Assembly (NCBI GenBank): GCA_009823395.1
Contig: CM020519.1
Coordinates: 17,098,501-17,162,500, forward strand
Source: Thamnaconus septentrionalis
Taxonomy: Eukaryota > Chordata > Actinopteri > Tetraodontiformes > Monacanthidae
Direction of reading: 5' to 3'
Length of the DNA: 64,000 nt
Shown in pieces: positions 41,701-53,693 of the stretch. A program made the translations under genes and the position numbers. Each line of letters opens with the position of its first letter. Position 1 is the first letter of the stretch. The notes under the pieces were generated by a model. That model was not told the origin of the DNA and did no database searches. It saw nothing but the letters and a program-made list of their open reading frames with translations.

Positions 41701-44700
41701 CACGATGTCAGTCATTGTTTGCAGGGTTTGTTTGGAAAGAAATCCTGGTTTCAGATTTTAGCCACGTGTGACCGTTTTATTGGAAAGGACTGGTGAACTT
41801 GTCCTGTGGCAGTAAAGTATAAAGACACTGCATTACCACATCAATTCATCATCATCACATCAACGGAAACTCTGAGTCCAGGAGCTCCTCTCCTGGACAC
41901 AGGAGGTCTCCAAGACTCAATGTTTGAACTTCCTGATCATCAATATTGTTAACTTATAATAAAGCGATCACTGGCAGGAGGTAACAATAATCTCCCCTGA
42001 AAGTTTTCTTATCTTACCCTGACGTCACAGCCGCTATAGGAAGGGATGCAAGATCAAGTGTGACATCTGAAAGGCGCGTTTCAACATTGATACCGTCTGC
42101 ACTGCGTTTTCTTCGCCTTAGATGCTACTGAATGGAACACGGGGCCTTTAAATTGCAAGGAGGGTATTATTTAAAAGACTTATGCATGACAGCTGAGACA
42201 CATTCCATCACTAACAGTAACCACATGTGGAGTATTCATCTATATTCATGACTCCATTGACCCCAGTCTCAAGCAACTACGCGAAACTGGCCTCCTAGAG
42301 CCATCAAAACAAATATATTTTGTGTCTAAGGGCCAATAATAAGACTGGAATCATTCTTCTCTGGGTTACGGATGTCAGCCTGACCTTCGAGCCATCAATG
42401 GCTTCAAAGGCTATAAAAATCCAAGCTTGTGTGAGGAGTAGGTGAGTGTGTCCGTCTCTGTTGTGTAAGCATGAATGAACTCTACCCTCTCTATTGTGTA
42501 CAGTATGTGTTTTCATTCCCTGGTCTCCTTTATCTTCGTAACACATACACATGTCCATACCGGCGCACTGTTACATCACCCAAACTTCCGACCAATCAGT
42601 TGTCCACGTCACACACACACACACACGGCTTAATGTCAGACAGCTGCAAGGCCTGGTGCTTTAATACGACGATGCAGGGGGCTGTGTTGCACAAAGTGAC
42701 GACGACGGACTCTGCCTGCAATTGGCACATGCGCAAAAATCATCCCACCGCAACGCCTCACACTCACCCCTCCCCCCCACCCCGCGCGCGTTCGCGTGTG
42801 ATCATGGAGTTGTGCGTGGGCGCGACGTGTCAGTACGCAAGCTGCCTTGTTATTGTGTACGTGTGTCTGCGTGTCACCCGGCCCTCTGACAGATACTGAG
42901 CTGTCATCTTTGTCAAGCAGACAGCGCTTCCACATGCATATTCATCGCTATGCTAATTGCTCCCGAGGAGCTTTAATGAGCTCGCCGCGTTAACGACTCA
43001 GATGTGGGGATGAACAAAGAGGCTTCGGAGCGTCTCTCGTGTAACCCTTAATGGGAAAAACCCCACCACTGGTGACTAATGACACGGTTGTTTTTTTTTT
43101 TTGTTGTTTGATTTTATTTTTTTTTGTGGCTCCACCCCCTAACCCCCGCCACTCCACCCAAGTTCTATATTGAGTGAAGAAACGCGACGCACTTTGATAG
43201 CTCATTTCAGGCTGTTCAGGATATTTCCTAATTAATATTTCCAGAAAGATTCATTGGTCTGCAATTACGACATTTGGAGACGAGCAGTGTATGATGCAAG
43301 TGGCACTGTTTTGCAAGGAAAGCAGGGGAAGTGCACGCTCAAGGACTCCAGAAAGTCTTTTTGTGTTGCGGTAGGATCACGGATCAGTTTGACTGGTGCC
43401 GAGGGACCTTCGGGCACAATGACACAGTGTGCGTTTACATTTAATTGTTGAGTGTTGCGCGACGTTCTGCAGCGCCATCCAGCTATTACCGCGGGTCTCA
43501 CGGTAGAGAAATGACACGCAGCAAACGGTGTCGTATATATCTGCAAGTGTTTACTCATAAACGTCTGATATCTTTTCTCCAGGAATAACATGTTGCATGT
43601 AACACCTTCCACAAGTACAAGTTGAAGTAGTCAAACAGAGAGAGAGAGAGAGAAATTCTGAACAGCCTCACAAATACATTTCGGCCCTGGATACAGGACA
43701 TTTATCCAGTACAACATACTGTATTTTTTCACGGTGCACATATCTTTTTTATTTTTTTTTTTTTCCCCTTCAAATGCCTCATTTGACTGTGTTTAAAATC
43801 CCCAAACGTTTCCCAAGTGTTGGACGGTGACGTTTAGTCTGTTTTAATCTCCAACAGGCAACTCCGGTCAAATGTTAAACCCAGAACAGTGAATTATTAA
43901 CTTCATTGAAGTTTCAAGAAATAAAGAGAGGAAGGCATGCAAAGCTGTCGCTTGTACCGTGCTGAGTCTGAGAAGAGAAACCAAAAGAAATGGCATGGCC
44001 ACCTTACAGTGCAAAAATGGCAAAAAAAAGAAAGGGAAAAAAAAGATCTGCCATCAAGATATATTTCAGAACCATCTTGGATGCCACTGCTGGATATTTT
44101 GTACAGCCCTCTAATGATAAGATCAGAACAGCACTGGATCTGTGTTCTACCAAATTCCTGTTATATGTAATCTGATGGGACGCTGCAAACACTAACTTAA
44201 AAAGAAAATCTTTTGCAAAATAATACTTGAAAAATACAGTTTTCAAGTATTAATTTCCTTTTTTAAAAGACTTTTCCCTCCTTTACACTTGGAAGGCACC
44301 ACTTGCTACAAACTTCTTTTGTGATGCAAAGAAACAAGTAAATTAAATACATATAAATAGACAGCATGTTGTCATTACATCAAAAGAAGCCTATGAAAGT
44401 GCAGTACATCCGAAATAATAATAATGATAATAAAAAAAGGAATGAAACTTAATTCCCAGCTGAAATCCTCGCCAGTGTTTCTAAGCAAGGCGCGCCCTCT
44501 CGTGGTGACATCCGCCCACTACATTTACATGCATTCTGTAGCTGAAGGGCAATGGAGACAGGGAAAAGGAAAGCCAACGGGGCTGAATGAAGGCAGCGCA
44601 TCAGCAAAATTTTCGAATTTTAAAAATGATGAAAAAATACCATGGAGTGAAAAGCTTGAAGTCAATGACGGTGCGATCCCAAGCACTAAAGATTCCAAGT

Positions 44701-45066
44701 AATCCTGTCTGCAGGAAACTGTATAAAACACATTTTTAAAAAGAGGTTATACATATCCAGTCTGCCTCTTTTTGCCAGATGCCAATTTTTGGAATTTATA
44801 GCACACAGGGGTTTTTGATTTGGTTTTGTCAGACACTGTAAAGCGAAATAAATGTTTCACTTTATGAGCGCTGGGTCCTGCAGAGCAAAAATTTGGACAT
44901 TCTGACCCTCAGCCAGTTGATTTTACCACTCACTTGGCACTTTGTGGCAAAACTGTATTCCACCTTCGCAATGAAATTGCTACCAGATGTCTGATTAGCA
45001 TTTCTGGACGAGGGGATTGGAAAAGGTGATGCAGCTGGTCTCAAAATCCATCTCTGACTCCATCTA

Positions 45067-45120
45067 CAGTGGTGGAAAAGTTTTTGGACACTCTTAAATT
45101 GTTGTCATTAAATGTTTGCC

Positions 45121-45204
<84 letters not shown>

Positions 45205-45494
45205 TGTGTGTGTGTGACTGCATCAGAGACACAAACAAATGGAAATTATTTGTTGTTAGCTGTTAACAAGACAAACAAGACAACTGCATTCTTGTGCTCC
45301 TGTACTCTGGATGTCTTAGAAGGGATGTCGTCTTGCTGAAACGCCCAGTTCTGAGCTGGACGGTGCAGCATAGGGGTAAATGTTGGCAACTGCGCTAAAA
45401 CGTACTGCACTTGGAGACTTAAGAGTGATTCTTAGCGCAGCAGAGTATGTCACAAATGCATGAGGTGTCCAAAAACATTTGTCTTCCACCACTC
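45067..45494. mobile_element. Tc1/mariner-like MITE with internal microsatellite
   Basis: The left end CAGTGGTGGAAAAGTTTTTG and the right end (reverse complement GAGTGGTGGAAGACAAATG, then TTTTTGGACACC) are imperfect inverted repeats. Both are flanked by TA (45,065-45,066 and 45,495-45,496), the Tc1/mariner target. The 428-bp element carries a GA/GT microsatellite and no transposase frame. It ends 62 bp from the RAB15 stop codon. Confidence 0.82.
45125..45218. repeat. Compound (GA)n(GT)n microsatellite
   Basis: About 24 GA units run directly into about 20 GT units with one TCTG interruption. The repeat lies within the Tc1-like MITE. Confidence 0.97.
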
Positions 45495-45556
45495 TACATA
45501 CAACAGCAACCAGTGCATCGGATGATAGGAATGCGCACGCGATGTGCACCGTCTCT

Positions 45557-45718
45557 TTAACACCAGCAGCTTTTCCCCTGGTCGCCAGCCGCACCGTCGC
45601 AGAGTCCCTCCTCTTCCTCCAGGGCGGCGAGATTGATCTCGTTGTTCATGGACATCCGCAGAAGATCCAGATCCTTTTTATTGGCCGCCAGCACCTGCTC
45701 AGCCAGCCGCGTGAAAGT
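45557..45718 (-). CDS. rab15: RAB15 coding exon 7, residues 161-213 and stop
   Basis: Acceptor tatctcaag|ACTTTC. The exon encodes TFTRLAEQVLAANKKDLDLL, then the variable acidic tail with LEEEEG, ending GKSCWC and TAA (45,557-45,559). The -CXC end is the usual Rab double-geranylgeranylation signal, handled by Rab geranylgeranyltransferase with Rab escort protein. It is not a CaaX box for the farnesyltransferase encoded next door. Confidence 0.97.
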   Translation of the reverse strand, partial: TFTRLAEQVLAANKKDLDLLRMSMNNEINLAALEEEEGLCDGAAGDQGKSCWC

Positions 45719-45879
45719 CTTGAGATAAAGCACACACGCACACACAGACACACACACACACACACGACAGGGAAGATAACACGCGTGATCGTCGAGCCGA
45801 GACATTTCCTTCCAGTCGCATTACGAGCCGTCGTCTTTTTCCGAGTTTCTGCCGACAGCTGCTTCCCAGGTGAACTCAC
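45719..45879 (-). other. RAB15 intron 6
   Basis: A 161-bp GT-AG intron with a short CA run (about 45,730-45,765). Confidence 0.85.
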
Positions 45880-45945
45880 CTCTGTGATGTTGTGGTTGGT
45901 GAAGGCACTTGTCTCGAAGAAATCCATCCCGTAAGCCTTGGCGAG
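45880..45945 (-). CDS. rab15: RAB15 coding exon 6, residues 139-160
   Basis: Acceptor gtcttgcag|CTCGCC, donor GAG|gtgagt (45,878-45,879). It encodes LAKAYGMDFFETSAFTNHNI and TE, with the ETSA motif (149-152) contacting the guanine base. Confidence 0.97.
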
Positions 45946-47330
45946 CTGCAAGACAGATTACGGGGACGCCTTTTATGTTTCTGTACGAGGGCTGAACGCA
46001 AAACGCAGCTTTTTTTTTCCCTTCATGGGCAAAAATAAGATGCAGCAAGAGGCGAAATATTCGTCTGCTGGCTCAGTGTGTCGTGGTTTCTCAGTCTAGG
46101 CAGCAGCTTTCGCAAGGCCAGGCCTTGAAAACTAAAAGATGTCAATATTGCCTTGGTAATAAATTCAGTGGCCGCATATAATCAGACAGTCCGTTCAGTG
46201 GTCCCTTTTAGTAGGTTTTAGTAGCATTTAATCTAATGGTCATAAAGTATAGAGCAACCAAATGAATAGTTTATTTATGATGTGCATCACTTTAGCTTCA
46301 GCTATCAAAACTATCAATTACAATCAGACGAGAAGGCTGGATGAGTCTTGGATCCGGCAGCATGATGGTGGTTGGTGGTGCAATAAGAAAAAGAGACTTT
46401 TGTTTTTTTTCTCCCTTCTTCTTGTCCTTTTACATTTGATGCAGATGGATGTATGCAGTGGGTGTACATAGTACAAACATGGTTGTTGTTCTTGAGTTTA
46501 TTATGGTGATTATTTATATTGCTATTATTATTATTATTATTATTATAATGATAGCAATATTGGCGGAATAGGATATGCATGATCTATATGTAAATCATTA
46601 GTTGGGGAGCAGGGGTGGAATTAGGTCATTTTGGACTTCTTCCCACCCCTTTTTGAACATTTTTTATCATCTGTTGTTGTATTTTTATGTTTATTCTATT
46701 TTTTATATGTTCAAAATAAACTACAATCATCATCATCATCAGCAATACTAACATCACCTTAAAGGTGAAAACACTTACAGCACATATTTCTGGATACATT
46801 TTTGCCTAATAGAGATCCTATGAATGTCACACATCGAGCCGTTAAAGCTGCACTGTGAATAATTTTATGTTAGCCTTTGGGGAAACACTTTCATATACCA
46901 TCATCCCAAGGTTGAACTAAGCCTTAAAAAAAAAAAAAAACAGGAGACAAAGTCAGCTCAACCCTAATGGATGTTACCTTACTGAAAGCGCCAGTGCCTG
47001 GGAGGAATTTTTTTTCCTATCAGCCTGAGGCTGCCAGAAAATAGTCGGAAACACCACATGGTGCCGAGCGTTTCATTCATTCCTCACCAAAAGTGAGAAA
47101 CATTTTCCATTGGTGGTATGAGGCTGCATAATGAGGCCAAACATGGGAAAACACCGCCTGGCTGTAAAGGTTTTTACTGGACATGCTTCCGAAGGCTTTG
47201 CCAAACTGGTGGCATTTAGTCATGTCTTTATTTCTCTCTTTTTCTTTTCTCTTTCTACATGTGTGCATTAGAGCAACAAGCTCTTTAAGTGTAAATACAG
47301 CTCAAGCTAGACACTTTGCCACCACCTCAC
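45946..47330 (-). other. RAB15 intron 5
   Basis: A 1.4-kb intron. It holds a TTA/ATT microsatellite (about 46,522-46,546) and a probable retroposon tail (46,590-46,740). Nothing else is recognisable. Confidence 0.8.
46590..46742 (+). mobile_element. Probable non-LTR retrotransposon 3' end
   Basis: The sequence TTCTTCCCACCCCTTTTTGA, then a T-rich stretch, ATGTTCAAAATAAA and a CATCATCAT tail, has the layout of a LINE 3' UTR with polyadenylation signal and simple-repeat tail. The family is not assigned. Confidence 0.5.
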
Positions 47331-47420
47331 CTTGACTCCCTGCTCCGTGGCCACCTGCCTCTTGTCCACCTCGTCGGACTTGTTCGCCACGAGGATCTTC
47401 TGGACTTTCTCAGGGGCATA
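47331..47420 (-). CDS. rab15: RAB15 coding exon 5, residues 109-138
   Basis: Acceptor actgcag|TATGCC, donor AAG|gtgagg (47,329-47,330). It encodes YAPEKVQKILVANKSDEVDK and RQVATEQGVK, including the guanine-specificity motif NKSD (121-124). Confidence 0.97.
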
Positions 47421-47881
47421 CTGCAGTGAATAGGAAACGTAATTCAGGGAGAATCAGTGGCGTCAACAGATAAAAAAAAAAAAAGAGAGGGAGGGGTGTG
47501 TCGTCAAATGTCAAGAGCGTGCAGAGAGGAGAGAATGCAGGGAGGTGCGGCGCTCAGGAAATTAGGCCCTAGATTAAAAGCCAGTGGACGCACGGCAAGA
47601 TCAATAGGGTAAATATTCAGACAAATCCGGTGAGGAAATGAGGTGCGCGGTGACTAAATCAATGGAGTGAAATCATCAGGGAAATGACACGGGAAGCTGC
47701 GCGGGCCCAGGTCGCTGTATTACAGGCTCGCATGAGCGCGAGAGGGAGAAAAAATGCTTAACGAACGACAGCAGCAGCGAAGTGGCGAGGATGAAAGAAT
47801 GGAACATGGCCGACGCAGACAGAGCGGCATTTTAAACACGTGAGCCAGTGATTCTGAAACTGCCACTTGTGACTGACTCAC

Positions 47882-47959
47882 CTCATCTACATCGCTGGCC
47901 CACTTCATGATGTGCTGGAAGGATCGCTCGCTCGTGATGTCGTACACCAGGAAGATCCC
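47882..47959 (-). CDS. rab15: RAB15 coding exon 4, residues 83-108
   Basis: Acceptor ctgctcag|GGGATC, donor GAG|gtgagt (47,880-47,881). It encodes GIFLVYDITSERSFQHIMKW and ASDVDE, both ends in phase 0. Confidence 0.97.
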
Positions 47960-48617
47960 CTGAGCAGGGGCCGCATGAAAAATCAGGACAAGTTAAAGCG
48001 GAATTGGCATCGCATAATTTAAAAAGAAAAAAGAAAAAAAATCCATGTGGACAACTTGAAAAGATTTGTGTAAACAAACCAGGCTACCGCCTACACAGTT
48101 AGCGGGCCTGCAACAACCAGATTTATTGCTCACTCTGAGCCACATGGCGGACAGGGGATTTGCTAAACTGCAGTGTGGCTTGACTCCTTCCTCTAATCCA
48201 AACAGCAGGTTCTGGTAAACAGGCTTGATTGAATTTCATTTCGTTTAGAATTCTCTTGCATTGGAGTAAGAAAAGAGGAGATTTATAGCCTGCGGTAAGA
48301 AATGAACCAACAATGACTTCGACTTTTAAGGCAATTTACATTTATGCCGAGGAAACTCAAGTGAAGCCCAAAACAAGCTTGATTCAAATTTGTTATGCTT
48401 CTCTTGTCTCTCAGACTGTGATGGTGGAAAAGAGGTTCTTAGACAGTCCATGCATTTATGATATATTTCAGAAAGAATTTATCTTAAGTCCATAGAGGAC
48501 AAAACTGGATGTTTCAGGAAGATAATGGCCTTTGACACTCATCAAAAGCAAGATCAAGAATTTAATTTGGTTATTTCTCTTCTTAAGAATAAATTACATA
48601 TAATATTTTTTTTTTTT

Positions 48618-48650
48618 TATATATATATTTATATATATATTTATATTTTT

Positions 48651-48689
<39 letters not shown>
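48618..48689. repeat. (AT)n/(ATTT) microsatellite beside RAB15 exon 3 donor
   Basis: TATATATT units with a T-rich interruption and a 36-bp AT run ending about 12 bp from the splice donor of exon 3. Confidence 0.95.
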
Positions 48690-48691
<2 letters not shown>

Positions 48692-48702
48692 CCCTGCAGT
48701 AC

Positions 48703-48763
48703 CTGTGCTCGCCTGTAGTACTGCTTGGTGATGGTCTGGTATCTTTCTTGGCCTGCAGTGTCC
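48703..48763 (-). CDS. rab15: RAB15 coding exon 3, residues 62-82
   Basis: Acceptor gttccag|GGACAC. The exon completes Trp62 and encodes DTAGQERYQTITKQYYRRAQ, which is switch II with catalytic Gln67. Donor CAG|gtactg lies at 48,701-48,702. An AT microsatellite begins about 13 bp into the intron. Confidence 0.97.
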
Positions 48764-49956
48764 CTGGAACCAGCAAGCAAACATTATCATCATACAAAGA
48801 GTGGCCTTCATTAAAACCTCCATATGTGACAACTGAACTTGCTTCAACCTGAATATATAATATCTATAATCACTGAGCCCTGTTTCTGTCTTACACATTA
48901 TTTGTCCAAATCATTGACTGTATATAAAGATGGGCATCACAAATTGGTTTGTGAATGCTCATCCTGAAGCCAAGAGATCAGGTTTATGGTCAGTGCCATC
49001 TTGAGATATGAATTTAGGGCTCCTGTTCACAATGACCGGTCATTTTTTAGTTGTTTTTTTTAGTTTTTTTTTTTTGGCTGTCCCTGCCGGCCAAACAATA
49101 GAATGCAGGTTTTTGATGTTTCCCTGTTGGCCTCCTTTTTGAAGTCGGAAGCTCCGTACATCATTATATTCGGTCAGTGGTCCAAATAGTCCTCAAGGGT
49201 GTCACGTCAGAATAATTGCTTTACTCCCAACTAGCGGAGAGGCCTCCAGGGCCTCAAATAATAACTATTAAACACGTTTAACATTTACACCCTGTGTCAC
49301 ACCCTGTGACCTCCAACAGGAGCCCTAAGAGGGCCAATGAGCGAGAGCAAACAAGAAAGTGTTAGCAACTAGTCCCTCAAGCCAGAATTCTAATCAGAAG
49401 TCCTTCACTCTCTCTCAGTGCCACCGTCAAGCTATCATCTAATCCAGGGGTCACCACCCGTCTAAAATTCAATTGTACCCAACCTTGTTCAGTCATTATT
49501 GATAATTATTGAGAACTCATTAACATGATTGGTGTCATCACATAGATCCGTATCATTAATAATGCTATATAACTCAGGGCTAACTGAGAAAATGTGTTAT
49601 TTCAGCAGAGTGTAGCAAACTGGTTGCCCTTCATATCACTCAGTACCTATGAAGTAACTCTCAGGTTCAAAAAGGCTGGTGACCCCTGATCTAGTCTATC
49701 ATCTAGTGGAGTCAGGTATTGATGAACGCTCTTGTATGTACAGGATGAACCGAGAGAAAAACATCAAGACGCGCTGAACTCTGGGAGTCCAAATTCAAGA
49801 CTATTGAATTCCCCTGAAGACACGACGTGCATTCTCGAGGACGTCCACACAAATAAACAATATCCCGCCTTTTTGAAATACTGTTGTGCAATATCAAATA
49901 ACGTCTTATCTTCTGAACCGTTCCTCCCAATATGGTGGCCAAGGCTGCTATCTTAC
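48764..49956 (-). other. RAB15 intron 2
   Basis: A 1.2-kb intron containing the second hAT family-A copy (49,445-49,688) and, around 48,915-49,190, moderately repetitive-looking sequence (ACTGTATATAAAGATGGG, GCCATCTTGAG) that I suspect but cannot show to be an interspersed repeat. Confidence 0.7.
49445..49688 (+). mobile_element. Non-autonomous hAT MITE, family A copy 2
   Basis: It begins CAGGGGTCACCA and ends CTGGTGACCCCTG. Flanks ATCTAATC and ATCTAGTC form an 8-bp target duplication with one mismatch. Internal words (ACATAGATC, GTATCATTAAT, GTAGCAAACTGGT, CCCTTCATAT) are shared with copy 1. At 244 bp it lacks about 65 bp near the left end. Confidence 0.88.
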
Positions 49957-50017
49957 CATATCTGTATCCGCACTTTGATACCATCTATTAGCAGCGTCTT
50001 CATTTTGAAGTCAACCC
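49957..50017 (-). CDS. rab15: RAB15 coding exon 2, residues 42-61 plus two bases
   Basis: Acceptor cttgcag|GGGTTG. The 61-bp exon completes Gly42 and encodes VDFKMKTLLIDGIKVRIQI, the beta2-beta3 strands after switch I, then TG of Trp62. Donor gtaaga lies at 49,955-49,956. Confidence 0.97.
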
Positions 50018-52904
50018 CTGCAAGAGAGAAAAGAGAACTTTGAGGAAAATCACATCCAGAGAACATTGGAGCAGTGAAAGTATTTTAGGTTTGTCTTCAC
50101 CCAAACCTAGACCACAGAACTATAACATACTCTCGCGACAGTATTTGCACTTCCTATTCAAAAACAAGGCTATAGTCAGTCCAGCCAGAGTGTCACGTGG
50201 GTGCAGCCTTCCGTCAGGAACCCGCAGCAGCTTTGCAACATCACAGGGTAGCAGCAGCATGGTTCCTGTGCAATCAGCCCGTTAGAAGATGGGGCTAATA
50301 ATCCCTCAAGCCCACGCTACGCCCACTAGCTGCAATGATCACATGGGGAGCGAAGGCAGGGAGCGGCGCAATCACAGAACAGCAGAGCAAATGAGGGAAA
50401 GGAGACGGGGCTAAAAATCCTGATGCGGGTGACTTTACATGACAATAGCAAGTCAATAGAAGAAGAGTTTCTGATGTACCCTGCTAACGCTAGGACGACA
50501 CAGAGAAAGACTCTGCTAACCTCTGCGCCACCGTGCCCCCCTCGGCAAAAGAGGACAAAAATTAATTTGAATTGTTTTCCCTAATATTGCTTTTCCTCTC
50601 TGACAGGAGGGGGTTAGCGGTAGCAGAGCAGGGACAAGAAGCAGACTACAGATTAGAGGAGCCCCGAGGCTGCCCAGAAAGTAACAGGAACTGTCACAAC
50701 TCGTCAGATTTAATAAAGATTAATCAAGGCATTTTATCAAGGCAACAATGGCAATGGCAGCATGTAAGAATGTTGTGAGGATCAGGAATCATTTAGTTTC
50801 AGTTTAGCAGCGTGCCAACATGTGGTGTATTTTAAAATGCATGTGACATCAACATCTGGCGAGCACCTGTCGCTAAAAGACAACACTCCAAAGCTCTGGG
50901 GTTCTCATTTTTTCCTCTGTTTCTGGACAAATGCGTGGTTCCGGGATCTGAGTCCATTTGAAAGAAATAAAATCTTGAAACCAGGCCTCGTCTCTGTCGC
51001 ATTACTAATTCTATTACAGATGATGAGGAGATGAAGAGAAAACACAGCTTCATCACAAGGATTTAAAAATGCCCTGAGCGCAAACTCCACAGACCAACCA
51101 AAGCCATACTCATATTTAGTATTTATAAACCATTTCAAGGAAAACATTTATCAGCAATCAACTATTTGACACATTTTACCGTCAACCTCTTTTTGTCCTG
51201 CCAATGCCACCTTTATCAAAGCAGGAAAAACCAGAATACAAATCTTTGAAGGCTGAAACTTCTTTTTCAGGGAGGCGATTATTATCATTCCAGCAGTGTG
51301 TATCCACTTTATTACAGCATAGATATGCACAGGCAGTGAGCAAGCTTATTATTGCCATTGCCGGTTTTGGAAAAGGGATGAGCATATAAATCATACTCCT
51401 CTCTCCTTGATGAGTTATGTGTATCTGTTTGCTTTTGCTGTAGCCTTTTCTTCCATTTTAATAAGCAGCTGTGACGTTTTATCTTGTCCATTGTTTGGAA
51501 AAAATACATACCTATATGAATTATGAGTAAGTAAGCAAATCATGGTTGTCCTACCAGTAAAAAATAAAACCTAACAAAACAGGCGGCGATGGTCGCTGCC
51601 TTCTTGTGTCCAATGTAAATTCAGCATAAAATAAGTCAAAAGTTCCAGAGTCGCATTACTGATTCTTATTTTCACTTTGCCTCCTTCACACACCTCTTTC
51701 TCCCGGTAGCGGCAGTCAACCTCTGCAGTGCAGCCCCGAGATATCCCAGTTCCACATCTGCATTTCATATTTTAATCACCGCCGCCTGGGTGAAAGGATT
51801 CTGACCAGAGTCTGACGCGGCTTGGTCGCGAGGCAAGACGACCGACAGCCCCCGCAATGTCCTCCAGGGCCTCGGGGGGCGAGGAGGAGACTGTCATCCT
51901 GACCTTATTAATCCTCCTTCATCCGACCGTCCTGTAGTCTTGGGCAAACGCCGCCTCACGGCTTAAACCAGGTCCCAGACAGTGAGCTGAAGACCCTTTT
52001 TTGGAGTCCATCTGGGTGCACGTCTTCCCCCCCACCCCCGTGCATCTCATAGAAGAGTTAACCACACAGAGATGCAGCCATAAAGACGCTTCTTCCCGCA
52101 GCAGCGCATCAACTGGCCTCAGCGGCTCCAACTGTGACACGCGAGCTGCCGGGTGTCAGGTTAATTGGAAGGAAGTGCTAATTGATTTCTCGGGGATCAG
52201 TGCGGTCTGCCCTGGGGTGGTGTGGATGGAGATAGGTTCGCCATTGGAAGTCGAGGGGTAGTGATGAGAGATCACATGACTGAATCTTCATTGCCACGTC
52301 GACCTCCAACAACAAGGGGCAGGTAGCGTCAAGCACAGGCTCACTGGCGGAACAGTCTCCTTGAGGACAATCTGGATAATTTGGAAGTTACCTCGTAGAA
52401 AAACAAGCCAACTTTGCTGAGTTTCATTTGATGGCGTCTTAATACTTTTTTCTCCACCCTTTCAAAATAAAGCAATTGATCACAGCCCAGTTTCAGGTTT
52501 GGGTAAAATACTGGAATCTCTGGCGAGCAATCATTTCTGGAAGTTTCTCTCTTTTCATACTTTTAGTAATAGCATATCAGCGTGGTGGCTGTCCCTGCCC
52601 CAGTACAGTACAGTACAACATCTCAAGTCACATTGTAGGAGATTGATGTACACTATATATTTTTCCTTTCTTTTTTCCCCACGTCTGACTTGATGATTGG
52701 TCTGGATTTTGTTCTTGGGGAAACAAGAAACTCAAAAGAAGAAATTGAGTGTAAGCCCAACCCTGATCCTAGGACAGCAGGAACAAGTTGACATAGGTTT
52801 TATATCAATATTAACATTGGTGAACATCTCATGTTCTCCACTTCATAGGACTGTTATATAAGGTCACAATGAAAACATTTAAAAAAAAATCCAAACAACT
52901 ACTG

Positions 52905-53202
52905 CAGGAGTCACCAGCATTTATTGAACCTGAGAGCTACTTCATGGGTCCTGAGTCATATGAAGGGCAACCAGTTTCCTAAACTCTACTGAATTAACAA
53001 ACTTTCCCAGTTAAATATGATTATTAACAATACTGATCTATGTGAAGATACTGATCACATTAATGGGTTCTCAATAATGATCAACAATGACTCGGTTGGA
53101 GAGGAATGAATTTCAGACATGGCCAAACGAGTTGTGCTATTTTTCGAACAGGCCTGCAGGCTACTCATGTGGTCCTTCAGGGTGTAGTTCAGGTGAACCC
53201 TG
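52905..53202 (-). mobile_element. Non-autonomous hAT MITE, family A copy 3 (inverted)
   Basis: Ends CAGGAGTCACCAG and (reversed) CAGGGTTCACCTGAAC. Flanks AACTACTG and AACTACAG form an 8-bp target duplication with one mismatch. The minus strand shares AGCCTGCAGGCCTGTT, GTTGATCATTATTGAG and ATATGACTCAGGACCCATGA words with copy 1. The length is 298 bp. Confidence 0.86.
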
Positions 53203-53217
53203 AACTACAGTAACAAT

Positions 53218-53218
<1 letters not shown>

Positions 53219-53250
<32 letters not shown>
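53219..53250. repeat. (AAT)n microsatellite
   Basis: About ten AAT units directly after the hAT copy. Confidence 0.93.
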
Positions 53251-53253
<3 letters not shown>

Positions 53254-53667
53254 CAGTTATGAAGACATTTTTGCCATAGCCCCCTATGTGAGTCAAAAAT
53301 GTATTTAGACAGTGAGCAACATCGCGTGGCTCCTTTTATTGAGTAGATCTGAAATCTCTCTTCTCTTTCAGACTGTATGAACCTACTTTCATGAGGGAGA
53401 GCGTGCAGTTAAACCCATACTGGCCAAGACTCGCATTTTACCACTTCACTGGAATCTGTGACTATGGATACGAGCACAACGTGTGATGGGCGGAGTGGAG
53501 GGGTGTGGGGTTGGGGATGACAGCAGATTAATTTAACGCGGCAGCGTTCCACAATCAGAGGCCACGCGAGACATGTAACAATGAACAGTTACACCCCTGG
53601 AATTGACTCGGTTAATTATCGCCGTGTCCGAGTGTGACAGGAGGGATGAGGCGCTAACACGTGGCGG

Positions 53668-53693
53668 TGTGTGTGTGTGTGTGTGTGTGTGTG
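53668..53693. repeat. (GT)n microsatellite
   Basis: About 13 GT units in RAB15 intron 1. Confidence 0.95.

Larger units (their letters stand above)
34151..45066. other. Intergenic region between SIPA1L1 and RAB15
   Basis: I see no coding exon, RNA gene or gene-family signature on either strand. It contains CA, GT and polypyrimidine simple repeats, an A-rich run at 37,027-37,051 and a 604-bp inverted-repeat element at 38,126. GC-richer patches occur near 35,820-35,960 and 36,890-37,700. The left part holds the distal SIPA1L1 promoter. The right end probably contains the RAB15 3' UTR, whose polyadenylation site I cannot place; an AATAAA on the minus strand at 43,748-43,753 is one candidate. 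Confidence 0.6.
47421..48702 (-). other. RAB15 introns 4 and 3 (around exon 4)
   Basis: Intron 4 is 47,421-47,881 and intron 3 is 47,960-48,702; exon 4 lies between them. I see no elements beyond the AT microsatellite at 48,618-48,689. Confidence 0.75.
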
